Positions 9,569 through 20,502 of a stretch of 64,000 nt of DNA are shown here, piece after piece (the first letter of the stretch is position 1; every line of letters begins with the position of its first letter). The position numbers and the translations under genes were made by a program. This DNA is from Enterococcus sp. RIT-PI-f. GTDB taxonomy: Bacteria > Bacillota > Bacilli > Lactobacillales > Enterococcaceae. The notes under the pieces were generated by a model, which was not told where the DNA came from, searched no databases, and saw nothing but the letters and a program-made list of their open reading frames with translations. The DNA lies in the NCBI RefSeq assembly GCF_001297065.1, contig NZ_LHOX01000022.1, positions 1 through 64,000 on the forward strand. Direction: 5' to 3'.

Positions 9569-10393
9569 TCAAACAGTTAAATATCCTGTCCGTGGCGCTA
9601 CACCAAAGGCATCAGCTAATTGTTGCAGCTGATCATCTGTTATGGTCTGTAAAATCGGCCCTTGCGCTTTGACATACGTATACACTTGCGCGGCTTTTTC
9701 TGCGGTTTCAATCAGTCCGAAGACTTCGTCCATGTCATTACCCGCACCATAGATACCATGTTGTGGCCAAAGGACCAATCGGGTTTCCTTCATCTTAGCA
9801 GCTGTCGCTTCACCAATTTCATTTGTGCCAGGGACCATCCAAGGAATGATCGACACACCTTCTGGAAAAACAACCAAGCATTCGGTACACATTTGCCATA
9901 AAGTTCGTGTGAAGCTGCGTTCATCTAAAACATGTGTAAAACTCATAGCCAACAAATGTGATGCATGATTGTGCATCACGATCCGATGGTTAGGGTCAAC
10001 GGATAAACGGGCAATATGACTCATAAAGTGACTAGGCAATTCACTGGTAGGAACCGCCCCATTGTCTAATCCCCAGAGCAAGTCCAATGTCCTACCATCT
10101 TCTTTAACACGAATCACGCCTAAGTTTTCTGCTGGGTGGGCCGCAACGTTCTTGAAGTATTTACCTGAGCCAGTCACAATAAAATAGCGACCTGCCAATG
10201 CACTTGCATCAAAAATCATGGGAATTTCCCGGATAACGACTGTTGGATCTAAGAAAGGCAAGACTTCTTCTTCCTGTAGCAAGTATGAAATGTTGCCTCC
10301 GTTGCGTTCATCCCAGCCTAAGCGGTACAAATTGGCGGTTGTTTCCATCATTTCTTGCACAAAATTGGCTTGTAACATATCGATTTTCTTCAT
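9569..10393 (-). CDS. rhaD: Rhamnulose-1-phosphate aldolase
   Basis: The 274-residue protein has the length of Escherichia coli RhaD. It contains the class II aldolase zinc-ligand segment [12 protein letters not shown] and a later histidine in [10 protein letters not shown]. It splits L-rhamnulose 1-phosphate into dihydroxyacetone phosphate and L-lactaldehyde. The ATG at 10393, 7 bp after a GTAGGA site and 7 bp past the rhaA stop, is preferred over an earlier ATG at 10432 inside rhaA. It is cotranscribed with rhaA and fucO. Confidence 0.95.
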   Translation of the reverse strand: MKKIDMLQANFVQEMMETTANLYRLGWDERNGGNISYLLQEEEVLPFLDPTVVIREIPMIFDASALAGRYFIVTGSGKYFKNVAAHPAENLGVIRVKEDGRTLDLLWGLDNGAVPTSELPSHFMSHIARLSVDPNHRIVMHNHASHLLAMSFTHVLDERSFTRTLWQMCTECLVVFPEGVSIIPWMVPGTNEIGEATAAKMKETRLVLWPQHGIYGAGNDMDEVFGLIETAEKAAQVYTYVKAQGPILQTITDDQLQQLADAFGVAPRTGYLTV

Positions 10394-10400
10394 TTTTTTC

Positions 10401-11654
10401 CTACTTTCTCTCTTGCAAGACAGTTGCTTCATATTCTTTGACGGTACTCAACCAATCGAGTCCCACGGGTACGCCTTGACTTTCACAGTAATAATTCCAG
10501 ACATCCGCAAAAGGATAGTCTTTTAATTCCTCAGTTAACGCCAGTCTTGTAGTAAAGTCACCAGATAATTCAATTTCTTTCAGCTCATCGATGGGTTCAA
10601 GCATCGCTTTTAGCAACGCTTTTTGGGTATTGCGGGTGCCAATGACCCACGCTGCCACACGATTGATGGTTGCATCAAAGAAATCTAAACCGATGTGTGT
10701 CTGACCCAATAAATCATTGCGCACCAATTCTCGTCCAATCTCTTGGAGCTCATCATCCATGATCACGACATGATCACTATCCCAACGAACCGGGCGACTG
10801 ACATGCAGTAAGATCCCTTTGCTGAAAAGTGCCAATGAAGATAGTTTGTTCGAAATAACTTCAGTAGGATGGAAATGCCCAGCATCTAAGCAAATTAATT
10901 TATCCCGGGTAAGTCCATATCCCATATAAAACTCATGAGACCCAACAGTATACGCTTCTGCCCCTAACCCAAACAATTTACTTTCAACAGCGTCTACTGT
11001 ATATTCCGCTGGCAGTTCTTCTGCAAAAATTTCGTCTAGTGCAGTCATCAAGCGCTCTCGTGGCGTATACCGATCGATAGGATTGTCTTTATAACCATCG
11101 GGTACCCAGAAATTATTGACACAGACTTGGCCTGTTTCCTGACCCATATAGGCCGCAATCTTGCGGGTGCGCTTGCCATGTTCAATCCAAAATTGACGGA
11201 CAGTTTCATCGGGAGAAGCAAGTGTAAAACCGTCTTTGAACATAGGGTGAGAAAAGAAAGTAGGATTGAAATCTAATCCTAAACCTTGTTCCTTCGCCCA
11301 TGACACCCATTTTTCAAAATGTCTTGGCTCCAATTGATCTAAATCAACTGCTTCATCTGTATCCAAATAGATCGCATGAAGATTTAATTTGTGTTTGCCG
11401 GGAATCATGGCGTAAGCTGCTTCCAAATCTTGCCGCAATTCATCCGGTGTCTTTGCTGCTCCAGGATAATTTCCTGTAACTGAGATCCCGCCTGAGAGTT
11501 CTTCATCGCTTAAAAAACCTTTGACATCATCCCCTTGCCACACATGCATCGAGATTTTGACCTCATTTAATTTTTTCAATACCGCTTCAGTATCCACACC
11601 AAGTTGGGCGTATTTAGCTTTCGCTTCTTCATAGCGTTGCTGGATTTTTGTCAT
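10401..11654 (-). CDS. rhaA: L-rhamnose isomerase
   Basis: The 417-residue protein matches the usual 415-420 of RhaA and contains recognisable core segments such as [16 protein letters not shown] and [14 protein letters not shown], which carry metal ligands. It converts L-rhamnose to L-rhamnulose in the cytosol with Mn2+ or another divalent ion. The start overlaps the last 26 bp of rhaB, and an AAAGGAGCG site lies inside rhaB, so the two are translationally close. Confidence 0.97.
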   Translation of the reverse strand: MTKIQQRYEEAKAKYAQLGVDTEAVLKKLNEVKISMHVWQGDDVKGFLSDEELSGGISVTGNYPGAAKTPDELRQDLEAAYAMIPGKHKLNLHAIYLDTDEAVDLDQLEPRHFEKWVSWAKEQGLGLDFNPTFFSHPMFKDGFTLASPDETVRQFWIEHGKRTRKIAAYMGQETGQVCVNNFWVPDGYKDNPIDRYTPRERLMTALDEIFAEELPAEYTVDAVESKLFGLGAEAYTVGSHEFYMGYGLTRDKLICLDAGHFHPTEVISNKLSSLALFSKGILLHVSRPVRWDSDHVVIMDDELQEIGRELVRNDLLGQTHIGLDFFDATINRVAAWVIGTRNTQKALLKAMLEPIDELKEIELSGDFTTRLALTEELKDYPFADVWNYYCESQGVPVGLDWLSTVKEYEATVLQERK

Positions 11655-13113
11655 GTTGTTGCGCTCCTTTAAGAAAAGATTGATATGTCAATACGATCGT
11701 TTGGTCGAAAGCGCTTGGCTGATGAATCGTACATGGAAACGATCTTTTGATTGCCGCTCGTGCTTCTTCCAAAGTCGTGAATAAACCGACTGCCATCATT
11801 TGCAGGACAAGATTGCCGATTGCCGTGGCTTCCCCTGGACCGGCTTCAATGGTGCATTGGGCAATATCTGCGGTCAGCTGATTCAAAAATGTGTTATTTG
11901 ATCCGCCTCCAACTATGTGAAGGGTCTGCAATGTACGGGTAGTTCCCGTCAGTGCTTCCAGTTTTTGCAGTTCACTCCCGTAACAAAGAGCCAGGTTGTC
12001 GTATACACACCGCGCGATTTCTCCTGGTGTTTCAGGAACTTTCTGATTTGTTTCTCGGCAATAATCTTGCAATTCACTGATCATATTTTCTGGATGCAAA
12101 AAGCGGGGATCGTTGACATCAATAAACTGTTGAAAACCAGGCGTTTCCTTTGCCAACTCAGCTAATTCTGCAAAGGAATAGCGATACGCTTGTTGTCTGG
12201 CAACTTCTTGGATCAACCACATACCCATGATATTTTTGAGGAAGCGAATCGTATTATGCGCCCCCCATTCGTTGGTGTAATTTTCATCAAATGCGGCTGC
12301 AGAAATCTTAGGAACATTTGTTTCAATACCTAGCAAAGACCATGTCCCACTGCTGATATAGCCCCAATCAGTACCGCTGCCAGGTGTACCAATAATTGCA
12401 GAAGCAGTATCGTGACTGGCTACGGTGATAAATGTTGCATCCGGCAAGTCATAAGCAGGAAATTGTTCATAGGCTAGTTTGCCTAAGATCGTTCCGGCAT
12501 CAACTAGCGGCGGAAAAAGTGATTCATCTACTTGAATCGCCGCCAAAAGATCAGAATCCCATGATTGGGTATTTGCATTCAGCAATTGCATCGTGGAGGC
12601 ATTGGTTTTTTCAGTGACCATATTGCCTGTAAACACATATCCTAAATAATCCGGAATCAGCAACAACTTATCAGCCTTCGCCAACAAGTCTTTCTCTTCA
12701 ACGTACAATTGAAAAATCGTATTGAAGGGTTGCAGTTGGATGCCTGTTTTTTCGTATAACGTTTGTAATGGGTATGTTTGACTGAAGCGCTCGATGACAC
12801 CATTGGTGCGCTTGTCGCGATAAGCCACTGGATCGCCTAGCCGAAGCCCCTCTCTGTCAACCAGACAATAGTCGACAGCCCATGTATCGATACCAACGCA
12901 ACAGGTGTCAAAACCTGCCTGTTTGACTTTTTCTAATCCAATCAAAATCTCTTTAATCAGGTAATCAATGTCCCATCGATCGAAACCATCAAGATGACGA
13001 AAACTATTTTTGAACCGATGGATCTCGGTTAATGATAATTGCTGATTGACCCATTGGCTGAGCATCAAACGTCCACTTGATGCACCAATATCTATCGCAA
13101 TAAAGGTATCCAT
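11629..13113 (-). CDS. rhaB: Rhamnulokinase
   Basis: The 494-residue FGGY-family kinase begins with [15 protein letters not shown], the phosphate-binding loop. It has the RhaB-type segment [10 protein letters not shown] and a later VASHDTASA with the catalytic Asp. It phosphorylates L-rhamnulose at C1. It is the first gene of the rhaB-rhaA-rhaD-fucO unit and diverges from an AraC regulator. No rhamnose mutarotase (rhaM) or dedicated rhamnose transporter is visible in the cluster, which fits rhamnose arising inside the cell. Confidence 0.96.
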   Translation of the reverse strand: MDTFIAIDIGASSGRLMLSQWVNQQLSLTEIHRFKNSFRHLDGFDRWDIDYLIKEILIGLEKVKQAGFDTCCVGIDTWAVDYCLVDREGLRLGDPVAYRDKRTNGVIERFSQTYPLQTLYEKTGIQLQPFNTIFQLYVEEKDLLAKADKLLLIPDYLGYVFTGNMVTEKTNASTMQLLNANTQSWDSDLLAAIQVDESLFPPLVDAGTILGKLAYEQFPAYDLPDATFITVASHDTASAIIGTPGSGTDWGYISSGTWSLLGIETNVPKISAAAFDENYTNEWGAHNTIRFLKNIMGMWLIQEVARQQAYRYSFAELAELAKETPGFQQFIDVNDPRFLHPENMISELQDYCRETNQKVPETPGEIARCVYDNLALCYGSELQKLEALTGTTRTLQTLHIVGGGSNNTFLNQLTADIAQCTIEAGPGEATAIGNLVLQMMAVGLFTTLEEARAAIKRSFPCTIHQPSAFDQTIVLTYQSFLKGAQQHDKNPATL

Positions 13114-13144
13114 GCTTCCCCGCCTTTCATTATCTTGCTATCAA

Positions 13145-13158
13145 ATAAAACGATTACA
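13145..13158 (-). promoter_or_regulatory. cre-like site upstream of rhaB
   Basis: On the minus strand TGTAATCGTTTTAT matches 12 of 14 positions of the CcpA operator consensus, about 30 bp before the rhaB start. A GATAAT that could be a -10 lies between it and rhaB, but its -35 spacing is poor. Repression of rhaBAD-fucO by CcpA is inferred. Confidence 0.4.
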
Positions 13159-13262
13159 AACTCTAGTTTTTTATTGATAAGCCAATTTTAACTTGACAAA
13201 ACAGCTTTTACATCACACAATTTTGATAAAGCATTATACTATATTGGTCAAAGGAGGAAGGC

Positions 13263-14156
13263 ATGGATTATTGGGAGAAAGCCAATCATACTTGGTCGAC
13301 AGATTCATTACGGTATATCAATACATCCACACAAAAACAGCGGGAACTTTTTTACTATATTCAAGAAATCGGGTATTTCAAGGCGCAGAAGCCATATTTT
13401 ACCGAGCGGGAAAACTTGCCTTCGTATTTGATCAAATACACGCTTTCTGGCAAAGGAGAATTGTTTTATCAAGGGAAACGTACTGTGATCGAAGCTGGCG
13501 ATGTCTTTTTTATTGATTGTAAGGAATATCAGTATTATAAAACAATCAGCAATGAGCCGTGGGAAATGGATTGGATCCATATATATGGCAGCAACACACG
13601 CGCATTTTATGAGGAATTTATCAAAAACGGCAACAATACGTTCAGAACAACACAAAAAGGATTGGTTCAAAATCCAATCCATCTAATTATTCAAGATTTA
13701 CTGACTTTACAGCAAGAACCGAATGCAAAAACAGCTTTTCAAAGTTCGATCTTTATTCATCAACTACTGAATGAGTTGCTGCTGCAAAAGTATCGGCAAG
13801 ATTTTTCTTCCACGGATATTCCTGATTATGTTGTGGCCATGCGGGAATTGATCGATGAAGAGTTTAGACAATCGATCACATTGGAACGGTTAGAGGAAAC
13901 TTTTCATCGCAATAAATACCAATTGGTCAAAGAATTCTCCAAATATATAGGCGTGCCGCCGATTGATTATCAAATCAGCAAGCGTATTTCTTACGCCAAA
14001 GACTTGCTGCGCTATTCTAAGATGTCGATCAAAGAAATTTCTTTAGCTATTGGTATCGAGAATACAGCTTATTTTAGTCGATTGTTCAAAAATAAAGCAG
14101 GGATTTCTCCTAGTGATTATCGGCATACAGAGAATGGAAGGCAGGAGGATTCATAA
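13263..14156 (+). CDS. AraC-family regulator of the rha operon (RhaR/RhaS-like)
   Basis: The 297-residue protein has a cupin sensor domain (about 30-170, including GDVFFIDCKEYQYYKT) and a C-terminal double helix-turn-helix (about 190-290, with ISLAIGIENTAYFSRLFKNK). It diverges from rhaB across 149 bp, the layout of a rhamnose-responsive activator. AAAGGAGG lies 7 bp before the ATG. TTGACA at 13193-13198 could be its -35, but the matching -10 is weak. Direct assignment as rhaR or rhaS is not possible. Confidence 0.85.
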   Translation: MDYWEKANHTWSTDSLRYINTSTQKQRELFYYIQEIGYFKAQKPYFTERENLPSYLIKYTLSGKGELFYQGKRTVIEAGDVFFIDCKEYQYYKTISNEPWEMDWIHIYGSNTRAFYEEFIKNGNNTFRTTQKGLVQNPIHLIIQDLLTLQQEPNAKTAFQSSIFIHQLLNELLLQKYRQDFSSTDIPDYVVAMRELIDEEFRQSITLERLEETFHRNKYQLVKEFSKYIGVPPIDYQISKRISYAKDLLRYSKMSIKEISLAIGIENTAYFSRLFKNKAGISPSDYRHTENGRQEDS

Positions 14157-14228
14157 ATTTAGATTCATTTCCCCGTATATCAATACTAAAAATTGATCCA
14201 AGCAGTTCGTATACAGATAAATTCCGTA

Positions 14229-14263
14229 AGAAAGCATCCTCCAAACATGGATAGATGCTTTCT
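14229..14263. terminator. Hairpin between convergent AraC gene and bglA
   Basis: AGAAAGCATC pairs with GATGCTTTCT around a 15-base loop in the 119-bp gap between convergent genes. The U tract is modest on the plus strand. Confidence 0.55.
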
Positions 14264-14275
14264 AATTATTTGTAT

Positions 14276-15691
<1,416 letters not shown>

Positions 15692-15700
15692 CTACCTTTC

Positions 15701-17548
15701 TTAATCTATGATTGATAGAAGCAAGTCATTTGTCGTAACGTTAGTATTTTTAGTTTCAATAACATCTAAATAATCTTGACTATTAGTTACAATAATAGGT
15801 GTAATACATGAATAACCTGCAGTGTTAATCTTGCTTTTATCAAACGAAACCAATGTTTGCCCTTTTGTTATGCGATCATTTTCAGATACGAATGTTTCAA
15901 AATATTTACCCTCAAGTTTTACTGTATCCAAACCAACATGAATTAGTATCTCGACGCCCTCGTCGGATTTGATACCTAGAGCATGCTTTGTTTTAAATAA
16001 CATAGTGACTTTCCCATCAAATGGTGCTACCAAAATACCCTCTGCAGGATCAATAGCAACACCCTTACCCATTACTAAAGAAGAAAAAGCCTCGTCTTCA
16101 ATTTGATCTAGTGATAATGTCTTTCCTTTGATTGGAGAAATAAGCTCTATAGTCTTCTTGTTTTTATAGATCGAGTTATTTTTTTCTGTTTCTTGTTCCA
16201 GTGCAACAGATTCCTCTTTATAAAAAACAAAGGAAAAAACAAATCCTAATACCAGTGCTATAGCCACACTTATACAAGCATGCATAAATGAATTATCTTC
16301 ACCAATATATATAGGCAATGCAAATATTGTTGAAGTACCTGCAGACCAGGCTTTGACTCCCATAATCCCTGAATAAAATCCCGCAATTCCCCCTGCTAAC
16401 ATCGTAGCGTACAAAGGTCGCTTATACTTTAAAGTAATTCCATATAATGCTGGTTCTGTTATTCCGCATATAGCAGTAATACCTACCGACGTTGCCAAGG
16501 TTTTTATACTTTTATTTTTTGATTTTACAGATACAGCCAGTACAGCAGCAGCTTGGGCCATGTTACTTGCTAGCGCTCCTGGAGCCAATATGGTGGCATA
16601 CCCAACGGAAGCTCTTTGCACAGCTTGAGCTGCACCTACACTATAATGCATTCCTGTCATGACTAATAGTGGAAAGAATCCACCCACTAAAGTAGGAACT
16701 AACCAACTTATACGCTCATTTAGAAAATTAAAGAATGTTGCTAAATAATCTCCGGCAATCGCTCCTACAGGTCCTAGTATGATTAATCCAACTGGTGCAG
16801 TAATCAGTATAGTAATAATCGGAACTAAAAACGTTTTAACAGTGTTTGGTGAGATTTTTTTTGCATATTTTTCTACATAAGATTGAAAAAATACAATCAA
16901 GATAATTGGTACAACACTTGTAGAATACGTGGCTAATCTCAGAGGAATACCTAAGAAATACACTGATTCACCTAAATCTTTCAATCCAACAAATGTTGGA
17001 TGAACAAGCATTCCTGCAAAAATCAGTGCTAAGAAAGCACTTGTTTTAAATTTTTTAGCCGCTGAAATTGCGATAAAAAATGGCAAATAATAAAATACAA
17101 CATCTGATATCATAAATAATATTGTATATGTTTGAGAGTCAGGCGAAAGCCAACTCATTGCCGTAGCGACCGAAAGAATCGCTTTCAACATTCCTGCTCC
17201 AGCTAAAGCACCTACGATAGGAATAAAGATTCCAGCTATCGTATCAAAAAAAACTGAAATCATATTTTGTTTTGGTTGATTTTCTTCCTTTGAATCGCTT
17301 GACAAATTAGTTGTATCTATCAACTCCTGATAAACGTCCTCTACATGTGTACCAATCACTACTTGGAACTGACCACCTTTGTTTAAAACATTTACTACTC
17401 CATCATTTTCTTTAATCAATTCTTGATCTGTTAAATTATCATCTGCTAAATTAAATCGCAATCTAGTCATACAATGAGTAACCGATTTTATATTTTTTTC
17501 ACCTCCAACACCAGATATGATCACTTTGATTAATTCTTCATATTTCAT
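15701..17548 (-). CDS. bglP: PTS beta-glucoside EIIBCA transporter under LicT control
   Basis: The 615-residue permease has EIIB with Cys26 in THCMTRLRF, an EIIC membrane domain (about 105-450) and EIIA with His537 in IHVGLDTV. It imports and phosphorylates an aryl- or alkyl-beta-glucoside. A RAT/terminator switch lies in its leader, between it and licT, so expression should require active LicT. AGGAGG precedes the ATG. The coding sequence is AT-rich. Confidence 0.94.
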   Translation of the reverse strand: MKYEELIKVIISGVGGEKNIKSVTHCMTRLRFNLADDNLTDQELIKENDGVVNVLNKGGQFQVVIGTHVEDVYQELIDTTNLSSDSKEENQPKQNMISVFFDTIAGIFIPIVGALAGAGMLKAILSVATAMSWLSPDSQTYTILFMISDVVFYYLPFFIAISAAKKFKTSAFLALIFAGMLVHPTFVGLKDLGESVYFLGIPLRLATYSTSVVPIILIVFFQSYVEKYAKKISPNTVKTFLVPIITILITAPVGLIILGPVGAIAGDYLATFFNFLNERISWLVPTLVGGFFPLLVMTGMHYSVGAAQAVQRASVGYATILAPGALASNMAQAAAVLAVSVKSKNKSIKTLATSVGITAICGITEPALYGITLKYKRPLYATMLAGGIAGFYSGIMGVKAWSAGTSTIFALPIYIGEDNSFMHACISVAIALVLGFVFSFVFYKEESVALEQETEKNNSIYKNKKTIELISPIKGKTLSLDQIEDEAFSSLVMGKGVAIDPAEGILVAPFDGKVTMLFKTKHALGIKSDEGVEILIHVGLDTVKLEGKYFETFVSENDRITKGQTLVSFDKSKINTAGYSCITPIIVTNSQDYLDVIETKNTNVTTNDLLLSIID

Positions 17549-17576
17549 TTATATTTCCTCCTCTTTATAAAAAAAA

Positions 17577-17634
17577 ACCTAAATCAACACACATGTATTG
17601 ATTTAGGTTTTGCCTGAAAAATCAGTAACAAGCC
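17577..17634 (-). promoter_or_regulatory. RAT antiterminator overlapping a terminator, upstream of bglP
   Basis: On the minus strand GGCTTGTTACTG...CAGGCAAAACCT (17634 down to about 17605) matches the ribonucleic antiterminator bound by LicT/BglG proteins. It overlaps the 5' arm of a terminator stem (AACCTAAATCAA against TTGATTTAGGTT) followed by nine or more T. Binding of LicT to the RAT would prevent the terminator. This is the standard LicT switch. Confidence 0.9.
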
Positions 17635-17643
17635 TTTTATATA

Positions 17644-18489
17644 TTAAATTGTAACTTCTCTATTCGTAAGACGCTGTATATGAAGCATAAAGTACAACTG
17701 TTGATCTTCATTCAATTCTTGCGTAAATTTTTTTTCTAAGTAAGCATTTATTTTTTTTACACATTCATAAGATTGTGGATATTTTGTTAAAACCTGTTCA
17801 AATAAATAATTATCGGGGTTTGAAGACATCGTTTTATTTCCTATACATTCCAGATAAAATCGTATGTGTGTAACAAATCGAATGAAATTCAATGAACTTT
17901 CCTCAAATTCCATCATATAATGAACTTTTACAATATTTAAGATGTCCTGTATCGTAGCTAGCTTGACTGCAACGCTCGTTTTATTGGAACGCTCTTGTTT
18001 TCCTGTAATAAAATGAAACGCAATAAATGCTGCCTCATCTTCAGGCAGATGAATTTTGTAGTCATTTTCAATCATTTTTAGGGCTAATAATGCTATTTTA
18101 AATTCTCTAGGATAAAATTTTTTTATCTCCCATAACATGGCATTAGGGATATACTCATCTTTCTTTGCTCGTATAATCATATGATTTATATGGTCTGCTA
18201 AACCAACATAACTTCCTAACTCTGAAAAATTTCCAAATTCTTTTTCTGCAACATCTATAATTCGTTTTGTAATCATTAAGTGATCAATTGGTACTTTACT
18301 AATAAGTTCTTCAAAGTTTTCAATATTATTATCTGGTAATAGAGCATAGATTTTTTCAACTTGATGTATATCGACTTTATCTCCAACACGCTTATTAAAA
18401 CCTATACCATTTCCTAATAACATTTTCTCTAAATCATTATCATCTCTAACCAAGATTACATTATTATTGAAAATCCTCTTTACTCTCAC
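17644..18489 (-). CDS. licT: BglG/LicT-family transcriptional antiterminator
   Basis: The 281-residue protein starts with the co-antiterminator RNA-binding domain (VRVKRIFNNNVILV, about 1-55). Two PRD domains follow, with the usual histidines in LADHINHM, FIAFHFITG, FVTHIRFYLE and FMLHIQRL. The PTS phosphorylates these to control activity. The GTG at 18489 is chosen because it gives the family N-terminus and follows AAGGGG. The open frame continues 17 codons upstream to 18540, but through the terminator hairpin. It acts on the two RAT sites in this operon. Confidence 0.93.
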   Translation of the reverse strand: MRVKRIFNNNVILVRDDNDLEKMLLGNGIGFNKRVGDKVDIHQVEKIYALLPDNNIENFEELISKVPIDHLMITKRIIDVAEKEFGNFSELGSYVGLADHINHMIIRAKKDEYIPNAMLWEIKKFYPREFKIALLALKMIENDYKIHLPEDEAAFIAFHFITGKQERSNKTSVAVKLATIQDILNIVKVHYMMEFEESSLNFIRFVTHIRFYLECIGNKTMSSNPDNYLFEQVLTKYPQSYECVKKINAYLEKKFTQELNEDQQLYFMLHIQRLTNREVTI

Positions 18490-18513
18490 CTCATCGCCCC
18501 TTCCAAAAAAAAA

Positions 18514-18578
18514 TACCCGAATAGAGTGAGATTTACTCACTCTATTCGGGTATTGCCTAATTTACTAGTAACAAGCCC
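18514..18578 (-). promoter_or_regulatory. RAT antiterminator and terminator in the licT leader
   Basis: On the minus strand GGGCTTGTTACTAG...TTAGGCAATACCC resembles a RAT. It overlaps a terminator whose stem is TACCCGAATAGAGTGAG against CTCACTCTATTCGGGTA, followed by a T run, just before licT. LicT would therefore control its own synthesis as well as bglP. Confidence 0.85.
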
Positions 18579-18587
18579 TATGCCGTC

Positions 18588-18616
18588 ATAATAGCAAGCG
18601 TTTTCTGATTTGTCAA
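18588..18616 (-). promoter_or_regulatory. Promoter of the licT operon with overlapping cre-like site
   Basis: TTGACA (18611-18616) and TATTAT (18588-18593) are separated by 17 bp. AGAAAACGCTTGCT (18593-18606, minus strand) within the spacer resembles a cre site at 11 of 14 positions, so catabolite repression would block RNA polymerase directly. Confidence 0.8.
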
Positions 18617-18659
18617 CCCAATAAAAATTATTATCAAATACAGAAAATAGAAATCCAGA

Positions 18660-19586
18660 TTATTTAATCGTCTTCATCAGACTCTTCAAATTATCTTCCA
18701 TGATCGATAAATAGGTCACACCATCAGCTAGATCCGCTTGGGTGATACCTTCGATTGGATTTAACACTTCGGTTGCTACGCCAGTTTCATCTGCTAATGC
18801 TTCGGCAACTTTCGAGGATGCTGTTTCTTCAAAGTAGATGATCGACAGGTCATGATCCTCAACAAATGTTTTTAGTGCAGCAAGCCTTGCTGCACTTGGT
18901 TCTTCTTCAGGAGAAATCCCTGAAATTGCCTCTTGGGTCAATCCATATTCTTTTGCCAGGTACCCGAACGCTGCGTGTTGCGTCACAAAAGAGCGTTGGG
19001 TAGCATTGTCAAATGCTGCTTGATATTTTTTGTCTAGATCAGTTAATTTTGCAATATACGCCTCCGCATTTTTTTCAAATACATCTGCTTTATCCGGGAA
19101 TTGATCCGTTAAACCGGCAGTGATCGTTTCGACTTCCTGTTTTGCAAGAACTGGATCTAACCATACATGGGGATCGAGTTCTCCAGCCTCTTCACTGGCG
19201 CCATCACTTTCAGACAATGTAATGCCTTCAGCTGCTTGGATCACTTTCGTTTTGTCTGTATCCACTGTGTCCAACCCATTGGCTACCCATCCTTCCAATG
19301 CATCACTATTGTATACAAAAACATCTGCATCAGTGATTTTCGTCATGTCTTGTGCACTGGGTTCATATTCATGGGGTTCGTTCCCCGCAGGGATCAATAA
19401 GGTGACATCACCTTCATCCCCAACGACAGCTTTGGTAAACTCATACATCGGGTAGAATGTTGTCACAACATTGATTGTGTCATCATTTTTTGTGCTGCTT
19501 GCTGATGAAGCTGTGCCTTGCGTGCCGCAGGCAGCAAAGATACTGGTTGAAAATAAAAGTGCCGCAGCAAATATCCATTTTTTCAT
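18660..19586 (-). CDS. Zinc-binding ABC-transporter lipoprotein, ZnuA/AdcA family
   Basis: The 308-residue protein has a lipoprotein signal with the lipid-modified Cys20 in FAAC. Family metal-ligand segments follow: EPHEYEP, DPHVWLDP, and a histidine in VTQHAAFGYLA. It captures Zn2+ outside the cell for an ABC importer. It lacks the C-terminal ZinT domain of full-length AdcA. The usual histidine-rich loop is replaced by an acidic serine-rich stretch before DPHVW. No permease or ATPase gene adjoins it, so those must be elsewhere. It is the last gene of the zinc-starvation operon. Confidence 0.88.
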   Translation of the reverse strand: MKKWIFAAALLFSTSIFAACGTQGTASSASSTKNDDTINVVTTFYPMYEFTKAVVGDEGDVTLLIPAGNEPHEYEPSAQDMTKITDADVFVYNSDALEGWVANGLDTVDTDKTKVIQAAEGITLSESDGASEEAGELDPHVWLDPVLAKQEVETITAGLTDQFPDKADVFEKNAEAYIAKLTDLDKKYQAAFDNATQRSFVTQHAAFGYLAKEYGLTQEAISGISPEEEPSAARLAALKTFVEDHDLSIIYFEETASSKVAEALADETGVATEVLNPIEGITQADLADGVTYLSIMEDNLKSLMKTIK

Positions 19587-19639
19587 AGGTTTTCCTTCAA
19601 TCTATATAGGTTTTGTCAACCTGTCGGATGATCGGCAGA

Positions 19640-20047
19640 TCAATAGATGAAATAATCCTCTGCACCAGATTGCTTGATTTCGATCACCAATTTGTGGGGC
19701 AAGCAAATACTTGTTTGTCCGTTCTTTGAGATCCAACCTGTTTTGACGGCAATCTGATCGGGGCTATTGTCCTCCTTCACACGAATACGACCATCATCGA
19801 TCTCGATAATATTGTATTGTCCTTGTGCAGGATAGTAGGTTTTTTCTAACGTTGAAAGCGTGTCTAAATTGAAACGATCAACCTCTTGTCCATTGATCCG
19901 GATGACCCCATATCGATCTCCGGTTTGGCTTTGCGCTTGAGCTTGAAACAGAACCAAAGGCAAAAACGAACCCACGATCAAGAGGAAGATGATCAAATAA
20001 TCATACGGTCTTAGTATGCGCAACAACCCTCTAGCGGTCTGTTTCAT
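19640..20047 (-). CDS. NusG domain II-containing membrane-anchored protein
   Basis: The 135-residue protein has one N-terminal membrane segment (about 18-38) and an extracytoplasmic beta-rich domain (YGVIRINGQEVDRF..., about 45-130). This domain resembles the stand-alone NusG domain II family found in Firmicutes. Its function is unknown; elsewhere the family is often next to quinone or FMN-related genes. Here it lies 15 bp after an unknown gene and 53 bp before the zinc lipoprotein, all behind the Zur-box-like site. That suggests a role at the cell surface during zinc shortage. Confidence 0.7.
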   Translation of the reverse strand: MKQTARGLLRILRPYDYLIIFLLIVGSFLPLVLFQAQAQSQTGDRYGVIRINGQEVDRFNLDTLSTLEKTYYPAQGQYNIIEIDDGRIRVKEDNSPDQIAVKTGWISKNGQTSICLPHKLVIEIKQSGAEDYFIY

Positions 20048-20062
20048 TCAGCACCCCGTTGT

Positions 20063-20464
20063 CTATCCATGGGTTGGAAACTCTGTAGAAAGACGGTCTT
20101 CAAAGAAAGCCGTTAAGTCAATGGTTTCTTCATCGCTAAACGCTTCATGTTCCCACTGATCAAGAATGTTTTCTTGCAAAGTCAGGTCCATTTCCCAAAA
20201 GTGATCGATTTTTTTGAAATGTCTGGCATCAAATTTTTTGAAAACAGGATATAATGCTAAAAATCCTTCAAAATCCAAATCCCAGTCTTCGGTATAGTCT
20301 TTGACATAGCCTTCAGACAAAGCCGCTTCTGTCGGCTCCCCATTTTCCTGGATCAAGCCTGCTTGGTAGAAATGACGATAGATTTCTTCATTGGTCAGAC
20401 TAGAGTCAAACTTCTTGCTATGGCGGTATGCTTCTTCGATAAGTGCTGGATAGATAATCTGCAT
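20063..20464 (-). CDS. Unknown protein in the zinc-starvation operon
   Basis: I do not recognise this 133-residue acidic protein. It has no signal peptide, no membrane segment and no cysteine. It is rich in aromatic and acidic residues (for example DYTEDWDLDFEGF) and probably mostly helical. The ATG at 20464 is chosen over the one at 20470 because GCAGGA lies 5 bp before it and directly abuts the earlier ATG. It sits between rpmF and the NusG-II gene in a run of genes on one strand, so it is probably made under zinc limitation. Confidence 0.7.
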   Translation of the reverse strand: MQIIYPALIEEAYRHSKKFDSSLTNEEIYRHFYQAGLIQENGEPTEAALSEGYVKDYTEDWDLDFEGFLALYPVFKKFDARHFKKIDHFWEMDLTLQENILDQWEHEAFSDEETIDLTAFFEDRLSTEFPTHG

Positions 20465-20502
20465 GTGCATCCTGCTTTCTTTAATATAATGAAGCGCAAA
20501 TG

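Noticed and set aside
13308-13682. Minus-strand 124-aa frame opposite the rha regulator
   Set aside because: It lies wholly inside a clear AraC gene, has no ribosome site and shows no family pattern.
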